Assembly (NCBI RefSeq): GCF_018326005.1
Contig: NZ_AP021903.1
Coordinates: 3,815,501 to 3,879,500, forward strand
DNA from: Pseudomonas sp. Seg1
Lineage (GTDB): Bacteria > Pseudomonadota > Gammaproteobacteria > Pseudomonadales > Pseudomonadaceae
Direction: 5' to 3'
Length of the DNA: 64,000 nt
Shown: positions 39,226 to 47,187 of the stretch, in pieces
Layout of the letters: each line of letters starts with the position of its first letter
How positions within the stretch are numbered: the stretch's first letter is position 1
Made by a program: the position numbers and the translations under genes
Notes under the pieces: generated by a model
Told to the model about the DNA's origin: nothing
The model's input: the letters and a program-made list of their open reading frames with translations, nothing else
Databases searched by the model: none

Positions 39226-39810
39226 TCAATCCGCATCGCTTTGAACTTTATCCAAATGCGTGTGAAAAATTTGCGCAAAGTCCACATTATTAAGATCAGC
39301 ACCTGAAAAATAACCGTGATTCTTTGCTAAATCCAAAGCAGCCCCGCCAGGGGATGGTATGGGTAAAACTTTAGCTGTAGGATGGAATTTTCTGAAGAGT
39401 TCAAACTCACTTTCCACTCCTTCCATGCCGCCAATAAAGACAGCCGCAACTAGGTCATCGCGCGACAGCATTTTTTCTCGCATTAGCAGAAGACTCGCAT
39501 CTATCCCCTCGGGTTTTGCGTCGGTAAAAACAACATTTTGAAAGTGATCATTTTCTTCCGGATAGCGATCTTCAAAGAATCTACTCTGATACAGGATCAC
39601 CGTATCAGAATAATCAACGCCCAAATCTTCGCATATGCTCCAAATCATGGGAGTAATAGCGGGATGCCCTCCCCAAACAATCTTATGTTGACGTATTACT
39701 GAAATAACGAGTTCTCTTACAGCACATTGGATTAAGAATGGATTGGCGGTTTCGTGATACGAGCCGCGGTCCACAAGTGGAACGCTGGCTGAAAGAAAAA
39801 TTGCGCCCAC
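39226..39810 (-). CDS. stand-alone SLOG-domain protein
   Basis: 194 residues from GTG 39810, with a strong GGAGG site inside the end of the TIR gene. IFLSASVP at the start, VWGGHPAITPMIW, and FIGGMEGVESEF with PSPGGAALDLA are typical of the SLOG3 branch of the SLOG/LOG Rossmann superfamily, which binds nucleotides or nucleotide signals such as ADP-ribose derivatives (the ThsA SLOG domain is the known case). It is translated right after the TIR protein (three bases apart), so the TIR may make the ligand that this protein binds. No effector domain is fused to it. Confidence 0.75.
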   Translation of the reverse strand: MGAIFLSASVPLVDRGSYHETANPFLIQCAVRELVISVIRQHKIVWGGHPAITPMIWSICEDLGVDYSDTVILYQSRFFEDRYPEENDHFQNVVFTDAKPEGIDASLLLMREKMLSRDDLVAAVFIGGMEGVESEFELFRKFHPTAKVLPIPSPGGAALDLAKNHGYFSGADLNNVDFAQIFHTHLDKVQSDAD

Positions 39811-39813
39811 GGT

Positions 39814-40953
39814 TTAGACCTCCCAGTCCGCAAATTGCCACCCGGATTCGCTAGCTTTGACCCATCGCGCAGAGCGAATGTGCTGTCCAAGCCAGTCTAA
39901 ATGCCCCTGCCATCGGGGGTGTAAACCAACATGATCGTATACAACGGCAACTGATTGATCTGGGGAATTACTGGACGCGTCGTGCAACGTAGTCGACGTT
40001 GGAACACCTACTGTAGGGTAAACGACAACATTTCGTCCGTCTGGAAGTTTGATATAGACCGCCTTATTAGGGCCAACTCCGATGAACTGTCCGCCAATCG
40101 TTTGAATAGCGTTACGCAAATTGCTCACTAGATTTACGGAGCGCACGGCATGGCTCTGACTGCGAACCTCTTCAATCTGTAAGCAGATTCGCTCCACAGC
40201 ACTTTCTGCGAGGCGTCCTGTAGCATCATCAACTTCTTCAGCTAACAACTCTGTGCGACTGGCAGTGGATGTTCGCAAAGATGGCGTGCAATCGGGCCAA
40301 CCTACCCTTAAAACGCTAATACCTTTAGCCAGAGCGCGTCCAAACTCTGCGCTAGTCCATCGGCTTTCAAAATAGCCAGGTGTGTCAAGCATCACCAGAA
40401 CGTCGGAATCGCAAAGTCGATGCCATAGCATCGTCTGAAAGTCCTCAGCTGGTGCAATACCATGCGTATCGAGAAATACATCGAATAATCGAGCGGACAG
40501 TGCATCGAAAAGTTGTAATGCTGCCTCACGGGCCTCGTTACGGCGGTAGCTTACAAATACTCGGCGCTGACGAGGTAGTAACCCCGCACACTCAAGTAAT
40601 GCGGTGGCGATCCGTTGTAACCCGTTTGGGTTATAGGCTAAACAGTTGATGGGACGCAGTAACTCAGGAATCTCAGCGCTCACTCGCTCAACGTTGGACG
40701 CTATTGGGAGAATCGGGATGCCTCGTTCCAGCAGCTTCGCAATATTGCCGAGGGGAGGATTCGAGCCACCGAAAAAGACCGCTGCAGATGAACACTGTTG
40801 GTCAGTATTGAACGCATCCGGGCATATCTCCCATCCAACTTCCTGCCCTAGTCGTAGATTGAACATGCCGACAGCAGATGCGACGATTTCTTCAAGCTCA
40901 GAAATCTGGGTGGACGTGGGTGAGCCAAGCACTGCGAGTTGATAGAGGGCCAT
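39814..40953 (-). CDS. TIR-domain protein with unassigned N- and C-terminal regions
   Basis: 379 residues from ATG 40953, chosen for its AAGGAAG site; a longer frame upstream lacks one. Residues 1-120 look Rossmann-like (ALYQLAVLGSP; AVFFGGSNPPLGNIAKLLERG), perhaps a diverged SLOG/receiver. Residues 130-222 are a TIR domain: RRVFVSYRRNEA, FLDTHGIAPAEDF, and SRWTSAEFGRAL with candidate catalytic Glu203. Residues 250-379 are unrecognised (a beta-rich segment YIKLPDGRNVVVYPTVG). It is paired with the SLOG protein; a role in NAD-based antiphage signalling is inferred. Confidence 0.78.
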   Translation of the reverse strand: MALYQLAVLGSPTSTQISELEEIVASAVGMFNLRLGQEVGWEICPDAFNTDQQCSSAAVFFGGSNPPLGNIAKLLERGIPILPIASNVERVSAEIPELLRPINCLAYNPNGLQRIATALLECAGLLPRQRRVFVSYRRNEAREAALQLFDALSARLFDVFLDTHGIAPAEDFQTMLWHRLCDSDVLVMLDTPGYFESRWTSAEFGRALAKGISVLRVGWPDCTPSLRTSTASRTELLAEEVDDATGRLAESAVERICLQIEEVRSQSHAVRSVNLVSNLRNAIQTIGGQFIGVGPNKAVYIKLPDGRNVVVYPTVGVPTSTTLHDASSNSPDQSVAVVYDHVGLHPRWQGHLDWLGQHIRSARWVKASESGWQFADWEV

Positions 40954-41091
40954 GCTCTTCCTTGTGATTTCAGCGGCAACGTTGTTGGTCGAAATACGTA
41001 GCCATATGAACAAAGAAATAGAAAATCGGCAAGCAGGCTGAATCGACCCGAATTATTACCTGTCCAACCGCAATTAATTTCAACTAAAAAA

Positions 41092-41522
41092 TCATGGCCG
41101 AGTCAGTTTCGGCAACACCACCCCCTCCCCCAACCTCTCAACCCCCAACCGCACCCTCTCCCCCCCTGCTCAATCACCACCCCATCCCCCTCCACCGCCA
41201 CCAGCTTCACCCCAGGCCCAACCTTCTCCCCCTGCAAAAAACTCCTCGGCGGCCCATCGTTCAGGCTCAGTATCGCCACCGCGCCCCGACTCCCCGCCAT
41301 CACCCCGCTCACCTTGATATCCACCGGCGCCGTTTGATTGGAAAACCATTGCAACGCCGGGCTATCACTGCGCGCCGCGAGCAATTGCGGGGCTGCCGGC
41401 GGGGTGTGGGATTCGGCGGTGGTCAGCAGCAGCGACGACCATGTCGCCACGCCGACCAGCGCTGCGAGCAGCGCGAGTGCCTGGACCATTTGGGGTGGGG
41501 AAAAGCGTGCGGTGAAGGTCAT
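41092..41522 (-). CDS. hxcP: type II secretion coupling protein GspC (HxcP), frameshifted near the 3' end
   Basis: The start at 41522 gives a cytoplasmic N-terminus, one membrane segment (about 13-33) and the GspC homology-region domain (VSGVMAGSRGAVAILSLND). A C7 run at 41160-41166 (G7 on the coding strand) breaks the frame: as written the tail becomes GGRGCGWGLRG and stops at 41103, whereas one more G or two fewer gives the normal GspC ending ERVRLGVERLGEGVVLPKL and a stop at 41092. GspC joins the inner-membrane platform to the secretin and selects substrates. It is divergent from hxcU. Confidence 0.85.
41160..41166. other. G7/C7 homopolymer at the hxcP frameshift
   Basis: Seven C on the plus strand. 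The corrected length would be eight or five. Same kind of lesion as in pdtA at 19421. Confidence 0.75.
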
Positions 41523-41642
41523 GGGTTGAATCTCCTTTTTGTCCCTGCTGTCAGCCTACGCGGCAATTCTCTCCGTTTTATTTCACACGCCTTACATGTT
41601 GGCCGTGCACGATGGCGCAGGACGCAAAGGAGCGCGCGCGCG

Positions 41643-42089
41643 ATGAACAGGCAAGAGGGTTTTACGCTGATCGAGTTGATGGTGGTGCTGGTGATCATCG
41701 GCATCGCCAGTGCGGCGATCAGCTTGAGTATCAAGCCTGATCCGTTGCAGTTGCTGCGCAAGGATGCCGAGCGTGTGGCGCAGTTGCTGCAGGTGGCGCA
41801 GGCGGAGGCGCGCGCGGATGGTCGGCCGATCGTGTGGGTGAGTGATGCCAAGGGGTTTCGGTTTAGTCGGCACAGTGACAGTGGCAAGGGGTTTGATCAT
41901 TTCGCGCAGGATCCGCAGTTGCGGCCGCGTGCCTGGCAGAGTCCGAAGGTGGAGGTGCGGGTGGAGCCGAAACAGCGGGTTGTGCTGAACGCTGAGTGGA
42001 TCAATCCGCCGCTGCAATTGACGTTGTCGGATGGGATGAATCGCTTGAGTGTGTTGCGTGATGGCAGTGGAAGGATCAGCCTGCAATGA
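41643..42089 (+). CDS. hxcU: minor pseudopilin GspH (HxcU)
   Basis: 148 residues from ATG 41643. The prepilin motif QEGFTLIELMVVLVIIGIAS starts within ten residues; the globular domain ends in LSVLRDGSGRISLQ, as in GspH. It overlaps hxcW by four bases and is divergent from hxcP. Confidence 0.9.
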   Translation: MNRQEGFTLIELMVVLVIIGIASAAISLSIKPDPLQLLRKDAERVAQLLQVAQAEARADGRPIVWVSDAKGFRFSRHSDSGKGFDHFAQDPQLRPRAWQSPKVEVRVEPKQRVVLNAEWINPPLQLTLSDGMNRLSVLRDGSGRISLQ

Positions 42090-42694
42090 AGCGCCAGCAA
42101 GGGTTTACGTTGATTGAGGTGATGGTCGCGATTTTGTTGATGGCGGTGGTGAGTTTGATTGCCTGGCGGGGGCTGGACAGTGTGACGCGGGCGGACAGTC
42201 ATTTGCAGGCCAGCAGTGAGCAGAGTGACGGTTTGTTGCGGGCGCTGAATCAGTTGCAGCGGGATGTGGAGATGCGGGCGGGGGTTGAGTTGACTGAGCC
42301 GAAGAAGGTTGGGGTGGATGATGAGCCGCCGAGCGCGCCGGCCGCTCTGACTGTGCGCAGTAGCGACAGTAAGGGTTTTCGGATGGACATTATTCGCACG
42401 GCGGCGGATCAGCCGGGGGCTTTGCAGCGGGTGCGGTGGTGGGTCAAGGGCGACACGTTGTATCGGGCGGTGGCTGAGGCGCGGAGTCGGTATCCGTTGC
42501 CGGCGCCTGGGAATGGGGTGGCGGTGTTGCAGGAGGTCAGTGATGTGCAGGTGCGGCTTTGGGAGGTGGATAAGGGGTGGCGGCAGTTGAGTGGGAATCG
42601 GCGGGAGGATCCGTTGGGGTTGGAGATTCGGTTGAGTCGGGGGACGGCGCAGGGGGTGGAGAAGTATCGGCAGGTGATTGGGCCGTTGGAGTGA
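42086..42694 (+). CDS. hxcW: minor pseudopilin GspJ (HxcW)
   Basis: 202 residues. The prepilin motif QQGFTLIEVMVAILLMAVV and the GspJ-type segment AWRGLDSVTRADSHLQ are clear, with an RVRWWVKGDTLYR core. It belongs to the pseudopilus tip complex with HxcU, HxcV and HxcX. Last gene of the hxcU-hxcW unit; a REP array follows directly. Confidence 0.9.
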   Translation: MKRQQGFTLIEVMVAILLMAVVSLIAWRGLDSVTRADSHLQASSEQSDGLLRALNQLQRDVEMRAGVELTEPKKVGVDDEPPSAPAALTVRSSDSKGFRMDIIRTAADQPGALQRVRWWVKGDTLYRAVAEARSRYPLPAPGNGVAVLQEVSDVQVRLWEVDKGWRQLSGNRREDPLGLEIRLSRGTAQGVEKYRQVIGPLE

Positions 42695-43370
42695 TTTGCG
42701 GGCCATGAATAAAATGTGGGAATGGGTGGAGTCAGTTGTGGATTGGTTGGCTGGTAGGCCGTCATCGCTGGCAAGCCAGCTCCCACAGGGATTGGGTGAG
42801 GTCAGTGGGATTGGTTGGCTGTGAGGTCGTCATCGCGAGCAGGCTCACTCCTACAGTTGGATCGGGTACATCAGCAAGAGATTGGTTGGCTGGCAGGCCG
42901 TCATCGCTGGCAAGCCAGCTCCACAGGGATTGGGTGAGTTCAGTGGGGATTGGTTGGCTGTGAGGTCGTCATCGCGAGCAGGCTCACTCCTACAGTTGGA
43001 TCGGGTGCATCAGCAAGAGATTGGCTGGCTGGCTGGCCGTCATCGCTGGCAAGCCAGATCCCACAGGGATTGGGTGAGGTCAGTTGGGGAATGGTTGGCT
43101 GTGAGGTCGTCATCGCGAGCAGGCTCGCTCCTACAGTTGGATCGGGTGCATCAGCAAGAGATTGGTTGGCTGGCAGGCCGTCATCGCTGGCAAGCCAGCT
43201 CCCACAGGGATTGGGTGAAGTCAGTTGGGGGATTGGTTGGCTGTGAGGTCGTCATCGCGAGCAGGCTCGCTCCTACAGTTGGATCGGGTACATCAGCAAG
43301 AGATTGGTTGGCTGGATGGCCGCCTTCGCGAGCAGGCTCGCTCCCACACAAAAGCAACAGCAAGATCAAA
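42695..43370. repeat. tandem array of about 140-base units built from two REP families
   Basis: Units start at 42761, 42900, 43039 and 43180 (periods 139, 139 and 141), with a decayed fifth near 43320. Each unit contains one 'GTCATCGCTGGCAAGCCAGC' REP and one 'GTCATCGCGAGCAGGCTC' REP plus a fixed linker (ATCGGGTRCATCAGCAAGAG). Reading frames across it are repeat translations, not genes. Confidence 0.92.
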
Positions 43371-43402
43371 AGATCGCAGCCTTCGGCAGCTCCTACAGGG
43401 GT

Positions 43403-43758
43403 GATATGTACCACCCGCACGCGGCGAATGCCGCACCACTCAAAGGATGAGCGTTAGCTCGGCTGCAGCTTTTGATCTTGATCCACGGGCGACGTCGGAA
43501 GGCTGAGTGGAGGGATTCATCCGGGGGTGGGAGCGCAGCGACCGTTTGGCGCAGCCAAATGCATCGAGAGGAGGTGCAGCGAAGCAAACCGGAGGCGATG
43601 CCCCCGGATGGATCCCGGAGCGAAGGAACCCCGAGCCTCAGCGAGCGGGCCGCACGTAGGAGCAAGCCTTTTGGGTTACCTTTTCGGCGTTTGGAAAAGG
43701 TGACCCGCCGTAAGGGCGGAACCCTAAGCAGCCGTTACCGCAGCAACGGATATGTACC
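43403..43758. mobile_element. dispersed non-coding repeat flanked by 10-base direct repeats
   Basis: About 336 bases between two copies of GATATGTACC (43403-43412 and 43749-43758). The inside contains CGCAGCCAAATGCATCGAGA and a late AAAGGTGACCCGCCGTAAGG block, of the kind repeated in many pseudomonad genomes. No open frame is believable. The direct repeats may be a target duplication or part of the repeat family. Confidence 0.55.
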
Positions 43759-43770
43759 CAGTCAAACCCA

Positions 43771-44709
43771 CTAGCTCAAAACCACAACGCCACCCGGCAA
43801 CTCGGTGCATTTGACCCCGTAGGCATCCCGAATCAGCAATGCAACGCCAGCAAGTTGGTCAAGGCTGAACCGCGCCTGCACCCGCCGCTGCCCAAGCTCA
43901 CGGTTGAGCAGCAACAACATCCCCGGTCGATACCGGTTGATCTCATCAATCATCTGACTCAGCGTAGCGCCGTTAAACACCAACACTTGCTGCCGCCAGT
44001 TCATCACCGCCGCCGTATCGACACTCTGCACACTGCCAACCTGCCCCGCGTCATAAGTCACCTGCTGACCCGGCTCAAGACGCAGACTACGACCTTCAAC
44101 ATCCACTTCAACCGCGCCATCGAGGCAGGTCACGCAGACTTGCTGATCGGTATTACGCAGGTTGAAACGCCCCTGACTGGCACGCAACCACCCTCCCCCA
44201 GCCTGCATCGCCAGCGGCAACCGCGCCGTCTGCACTTCAACTTCACCACTGACCAACTCAAAACCCTGCACACCGTCAGACACTGCACGCTGATTGATCC
44301 GCGTCTGCGTGTTCAACTCCAGACTCACCCCCTGCGCCGGTTCGAAACGCCGCTGCTGGCCGACTTCAGTAATGAAGTCCGCACCCAGCCCTTCGAAGCC
44401 ACCAGGAATCGTCCCGCGCACCAGCAAAAACGCCGCCGACGCGGCAATCGCCCCACCGAGAAAGGCACGACGACCAAACCCACGCGGTGCCTGCAATCCT
44501 TCGGCGGCGGGCTGCAGGTTGTGCCACAACACCTTGGCCTGCTCGAAAGCCTGCGCATGCTCGGCGCTCTGTGCGCACCATTCGCGCAGGGCGCGGGCGT
44601 CGGCCACGGTGGCGCGGCCGGAGGTCAGCAGGACCAGCCAGTCGCGGGCTTCGCTGTGCAGATTGTCGGCCGCCGATGGCTCGGCAGGTGTCAGTCGAAA
44701 GATGTTCAA
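43771..44709 (-). CDS. vreR: FecR-type anti-sigma factor (VreR)
   Basis: 312 residues. The N-terminal cytoplasmic DUF4880 region (EARDWLVLLTSGRATVADARALREW) binds the sigma factor; a membrane segment lies at about 85-105 (FLGGAIAASAAFLLV) after RR; the periplasmic FecR domain follows (LNTQTRINQRAV), then a C-terminal STN-contacting part. It starts 31 bases after the sigma gene. With VreI and VreA it forms the cell-surface-signalling trio next to hxc. VreR is expected to hold VreI until periplasmic VreA signals. Confidence 0.88.
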   Translation of the reverse strand: MNIFRLTPAEPSAADNLHSEARDWLVLLTSGRATVADARALREWCAQSAEHAQAFEQAKVLWHNLQPAAEGLQAPRGFGRRAFLGGAIAASAAFLLVRGTIPGGFEGLGADFITEVGQQRRFEPAQGVSLELNTQTRINQRAVSDGVQGFELVSGEVEVQTARLPLAMQAGGGWLRASQGRFNLRNTDQQVCVTCLDGAVEVDVEGRSLRLEPGQQVTYDAGQVGSVQSVDTAAVMNWRQQVLVFNGATLSQMIDEINRYRPGMLLLLNRELGQRRVQARFSLDQLAGVALLIRDAYGVKCTELPGGVVVLS

Positions 44710-44740
44710 ACGCGCAGATTCTCAACGAATTGATCGGGCA

Positions 44741-45292
44741 CTATTCAGAAGACGGTTTTCCGGCCCCGCGACCGAACCGCTGAAACACTTTTCTTTCCAG
44801 TTTCGCGGCGCAGAAGCCCAATGCGGCTTTGATTTCCTTTTCAACCATGCGCGTAGAAATGCCGAAACGCTGGGAAATTTCCAGGTGCGGCGCCTCTTCC
44901 AGACGCGCCGCAATGAAGATCTTGCGACGGCGTGCGGGCAGTTCGTAGAGGGCGCTGAGCAACGACTGGATTTCCTTTTGCCCGCCCACTACCCGCGCCG
45001 GGTCCAGCGCTTCGTCACCCATTTGCAGCAGCTCCTCGACTTCCTCGCCAGTGAGTAGCCGCGCATCGGCCTGACGGCGGTCGGCGGCGATGTTCAGGGC
45101 CATGCGATAGAGGTAGGCATTGGGTCGCAGGACGTTCGGCGGCGTCTCCATGCGGTCGACCCGCAGGTAGGTTTCGTGCAGCACGTCGTTGGCCAGATCT
45201 TCCGAACCGAGACGCCTGCGCAGGCGCACCCGAAAGTCCTCGTAGGACGTCAGGAACAGTTGGACCATCGAACCTTGTCCGGTGTCTTTCAT
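44741..45292 (-). CDS. vreI: ECF sigma factor (VreI)
   Basis: 183 residues from ATG 45292, which overlaps the vreA stop (ATGA). Sigma region 2 is around DVLHETYLRVDRMETP...AYLYRMALNIAADRRR-like; region 4 ends in ISQRFGISTRMVEKEIKAAL, the HTH of FecI-type sigma factors. In P. aeruginosa VreI directs hxc and pdt genes when phosphate is low. Overlap with vreA indicates one A-I-R transcript. Confidence 0.9.
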   Translation of the reverse strand: MKDTGQGSMVQLFLTSYEDFRVRLRRRLGSEDLANDVLHETYLRVDRMETPPNVLRPNAYLYRMALNIAADRRQADARLLTGEEVEELLQMGDEALDPARVVGGQKEIQSLLSALYELPARRRKIFIAARLEEAPHLEISQRFGISTRMVEKEIKAALGFCAAKLERKVFQRFGRGAGKPSSE

Positions 45293-46038
45293 CCCCCGGA
45301 AACTCCTTCCCATTTGGTGCATTCCATGCGTTTCCCTGACGACTCCGGTAACAACAGCAATGTGACCGGCTGACGCAAAGCGCTGGGCGTCGGCCGGTCG
45401 ATCCTGAGATTGCGAAAACTCTCCACCAGCGCGTTGTCGCGCCGTACATCACCGGTCGAAGTGACCAACCGGTTGTGCTGCACCACGCCGTCGCGGCCGA
45501 CCCACACCTGCAACACCGCGCGATAACTGCCCGGACGGGTCAGCGGCGAACGGCACAGGTTGCGCTCGATGGCAGCCTGCACCGCCGTGGCGTAACTGCG
45601 GTTGACCGCGACGCTCTCGGGCGTCTGTTTTTGTGGCGGCGCCGGCACGTCTTCGACCTGCGCCACTTGCAACGTAAATGCATCGTCCCGGGCATACCGC
45701 GCCATCAAACCACTGCCGCCGAGCAATCGACGCAGGGCATCGGCGGCGGTGTATTCACCGTCCACCGCCAGCGAGCGACGACCGCGACTCAACTGACTGT
45801 CGACCAGCACCGCAACGCCAGTGGCGTGGCTGTACTGATCCAGCGCTCGGGCCAGATCCTGTGCCGGAATATGCAGCGTCATGCGCAAGTCCGCCGGCAC
45901 CGCGTCGGCCATCGCGTGGCCCGCCGCACAGCCAAGCAGCCACCCCAGACACATCCGGCGCACAAGCCTCGTTGAACGCTGAAAACCGTCTCCGGAACTG
46001 CCTCGCTGCACGGCTGACGAATCCTTGAAAATCGTCAT
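45289..46038 (-). CDS. vreA: VreA-like signalling protein (STN domain plus TonB-like C-terminus, no barrel)
   Basis: 249 residues from ATG 46038; starts near residues 26-29 are possible and would suit the Pho-box position. A signal segment ends GHAMADA. Residues about 50-125 form a secretin/TonB short N-terminal domain (LDQYSHATGVAVLVDSQLSRGRRS). The C-terminus (VLQVWVGRDGVVQHNRLVTSTG) resembles TonB C-terminal domains. It lacks the beta-barrel of FecA-like receptors, the known oddity of VreA. It is the periplasmic input to VreR. Confidence 0.85.
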   Translation of the reverse strand: MTIFKDSSAVQRGSSGDGFQRSTRLVRRMCLGWLLGCAAGHAMADAVPADLRMTLHIPAQDLARALDQYSHATGVAVLVDSQLSRGRRSLAVDGEYTAADALRRLLGGSGLMARYARDDAFTLQVAQVEDVPAPPQKQTPESVAVNRSYATAVQAAIERNLCRSPLTRPGSYRAVLQVWVGRDGVVQHNRLVTSTGDVRRDNALVESFRNLRIDRPTPSALRQPVTLLLLPESSGKRMECTKWEGVSGG

Positions 46039-46052
46039 CCTGAGGGCTGTTT

Positions 46053-46070
46053 ATGAATCTGGTGTGACGG
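46053..46070 (-). promoter_or_regulatory. candidate Pho box upstream of vreA
   Basis: On the minus strand CCGTCACACCAGATTCAT gives two seven-base half-sites 11 bases apart, matching CTGTCAT at 5 and 4 of 7 positions, in the right orientation. PhoB control of vreAIR is known in P. aeruginosa. If real, transcription would begin near 46030 and favour a start codon downstream of 46038. Confidence 0.4.
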
Positions 46071-46161
46071 GCGGTGCAAAAAAACCATCACGGGAATTGC
46101 GCATGGCTTGCACTAGACTCAAGCCATAGCGCGGCCCCTCCGGGCCGGCCAGGAGGCGAGC

Positions 46162-46476
46162 ATGAATACACTGTGGCGATTGAGCCTTGGCGGGCTGCTG
46201 TTGATGGCGCTGTCGAGCGCTTATGCCGAGCAGCCGTTGGGTTGTGTGGAAGTGACGGTCGGCGGTTACAAGGCGCCGAATTACGACTGCTTGAGCCAGC
46301 AGATGGGCAACAACCCGGAAGGCGCTGCGGCGGCGGAGAAGAATCAGGAAGCACTGAATGTGCCGGTGAATAAACGGCCGCCGAATCAGGTTGGTCTCGC
46401 GACGCCGGCGGCGACCAGTACAAGAATGGGCAACACCTTCGGCACCTCAGTAAAACCACAACGCCCACCGCAATGA
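46162..46476 (+). CDS. small exported hypothetical protein
   Basis: 104 residues with a signal peptide (LLLMALSSAYAEQ) and an AGGAGG ribosome site six bases upstream. Two cysteines (CVEVTVGGYKAPNYDC) could form a disulfide. The C-terminal third is Pro/Asn-rich and probably disordered. It is divergent from vreA. Family not recognised; likely periplasmic. Confidence 0.75.
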   Translation: MNTLWRLSLGGLLLMALSSAYAEQPLGCVEVTVGGYKAPNYDCLSQQMGNNPEGAAAAEKNQEALNVPVNKRPPNQVGLATPAATSTRMGNTFGTSVKPQRPPQ

Positions 46477-46486
46477 TTTTGATCTT

Positions 46487-46763
46487 GATCGTTCCCACGC
46501 TCCGCGTGGGCACGCAGCCCGGGACGCTCTGCGTCCCATCCAGAGCCGAACGCAGAGCGTCCGTTGAGGCATTCCCACGCAGAGCGTGGGAACGATCATG
46601 TGGTGTTCAATCGCTTGGGGTTTACCGATCGTTCCCACGCTCCGCGTGGGCACGCAGCCCGGGACGCTCCGCGTCCCATTCAGAGCCGAACGCAGAGCGT
46701 CCGTTGCGGCATTCCCACGCAGAGCGTGGGAACGATCATGTGGTGTTCAATCGCTTGGGGTTT
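46487..46763. repeat. two tandem copies of a 140-base unit with an inverted-repeat element
   Basis: Units at 46487-46626 and 46627-46763+ share over 95% of bases by eye. Each starts with an element of about 111 bases whose ends are inverted (GATCGTTCCCACGCTCCGCG / GAGCGTGGGAACGATC). The unit's tail (GTGGTGTTCAATCGCTTGGGG) includes the last bases of the AhpD-like gene, so the duplication reached into that gene. Confidence 0.9.
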
Positions 46764-47187
46764 GGCGGAAGCTGACGGCCAGACGATTCCAGCTGTTGAT
46801 GGTAGTCACGGCCATGGTCAGGTCGACCAGTTCCCCTTCGCTGAATTGCTCGCGGGCCTGCTGATAAATATCGTCAGGCACATGACTTTCCGCCAACAAC
46901 GTCACCGCCTCGGCCCAGGCCAACGCCGCACGCTCGCGCGGGTTGAAGAAGTTGCTGTCGCGCCACACCGCGATCGCATACAAACGCCGATCACTCTCCC
47001 CCGCCCGCCGCGCATCCACCGAGTGCATGTCGGTGCAGAACGCACAGCCGTTGAGTTGTGAGGCGCGGACCCGGATCAGTTGCAGCAGTGGCTGTTCGAT
47101 ACTGAGGTTGGCAGTCAGCGCCTCCATGGCAATCATCGCTTTCATCGCCTTGGGCGAAGCGTTGTAGTAATCCAGGCGCAGGGACAT
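46747..47187 (-). CDS. carboxymuconolactone decarboxylase/AhpD-like protein
   Basis: 146 residues. The CxxC-x3-H motif of the AhpD fold is present (C48, C51, H55 in NGCAFCTDMH), the peroxidase-type active site of this family. The tail (AVTTINSWNRLAVSFR) is typical of AhpD-like proteins. The stop lies inside the 140-base repeat. It is divergent from the MocR-type regulator, which may control it. Confidence 0.88.
   Translation of the reverse strand: MSLRLDYYNASPKAMKAMIAMEALTANLSIEQPLLQLIRVRASQLNGCAFCTDMHSVDARRAGESDRRLYAIAVWRDSNFFNPRERAALAWAEAVTLLAESHVPDDIYQQAREQFSEGELVDLTMAVTTINSWNRLAVSFRQTPSD

Noticed and set aside
42757..43345. CRISPR array
   Set aside because: Regular spacing is present, but units of about 140 bases consist wholly of repeat with constant linkers; there are no unique spacers and no cas genes.
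42882..43457. Open frames across the REP array with repeated peptide units
   Set aside because: Translation of tandem REP DNA; frames exist because the period is near a multiple of three, and the flanking sequence gives no ribosome site.
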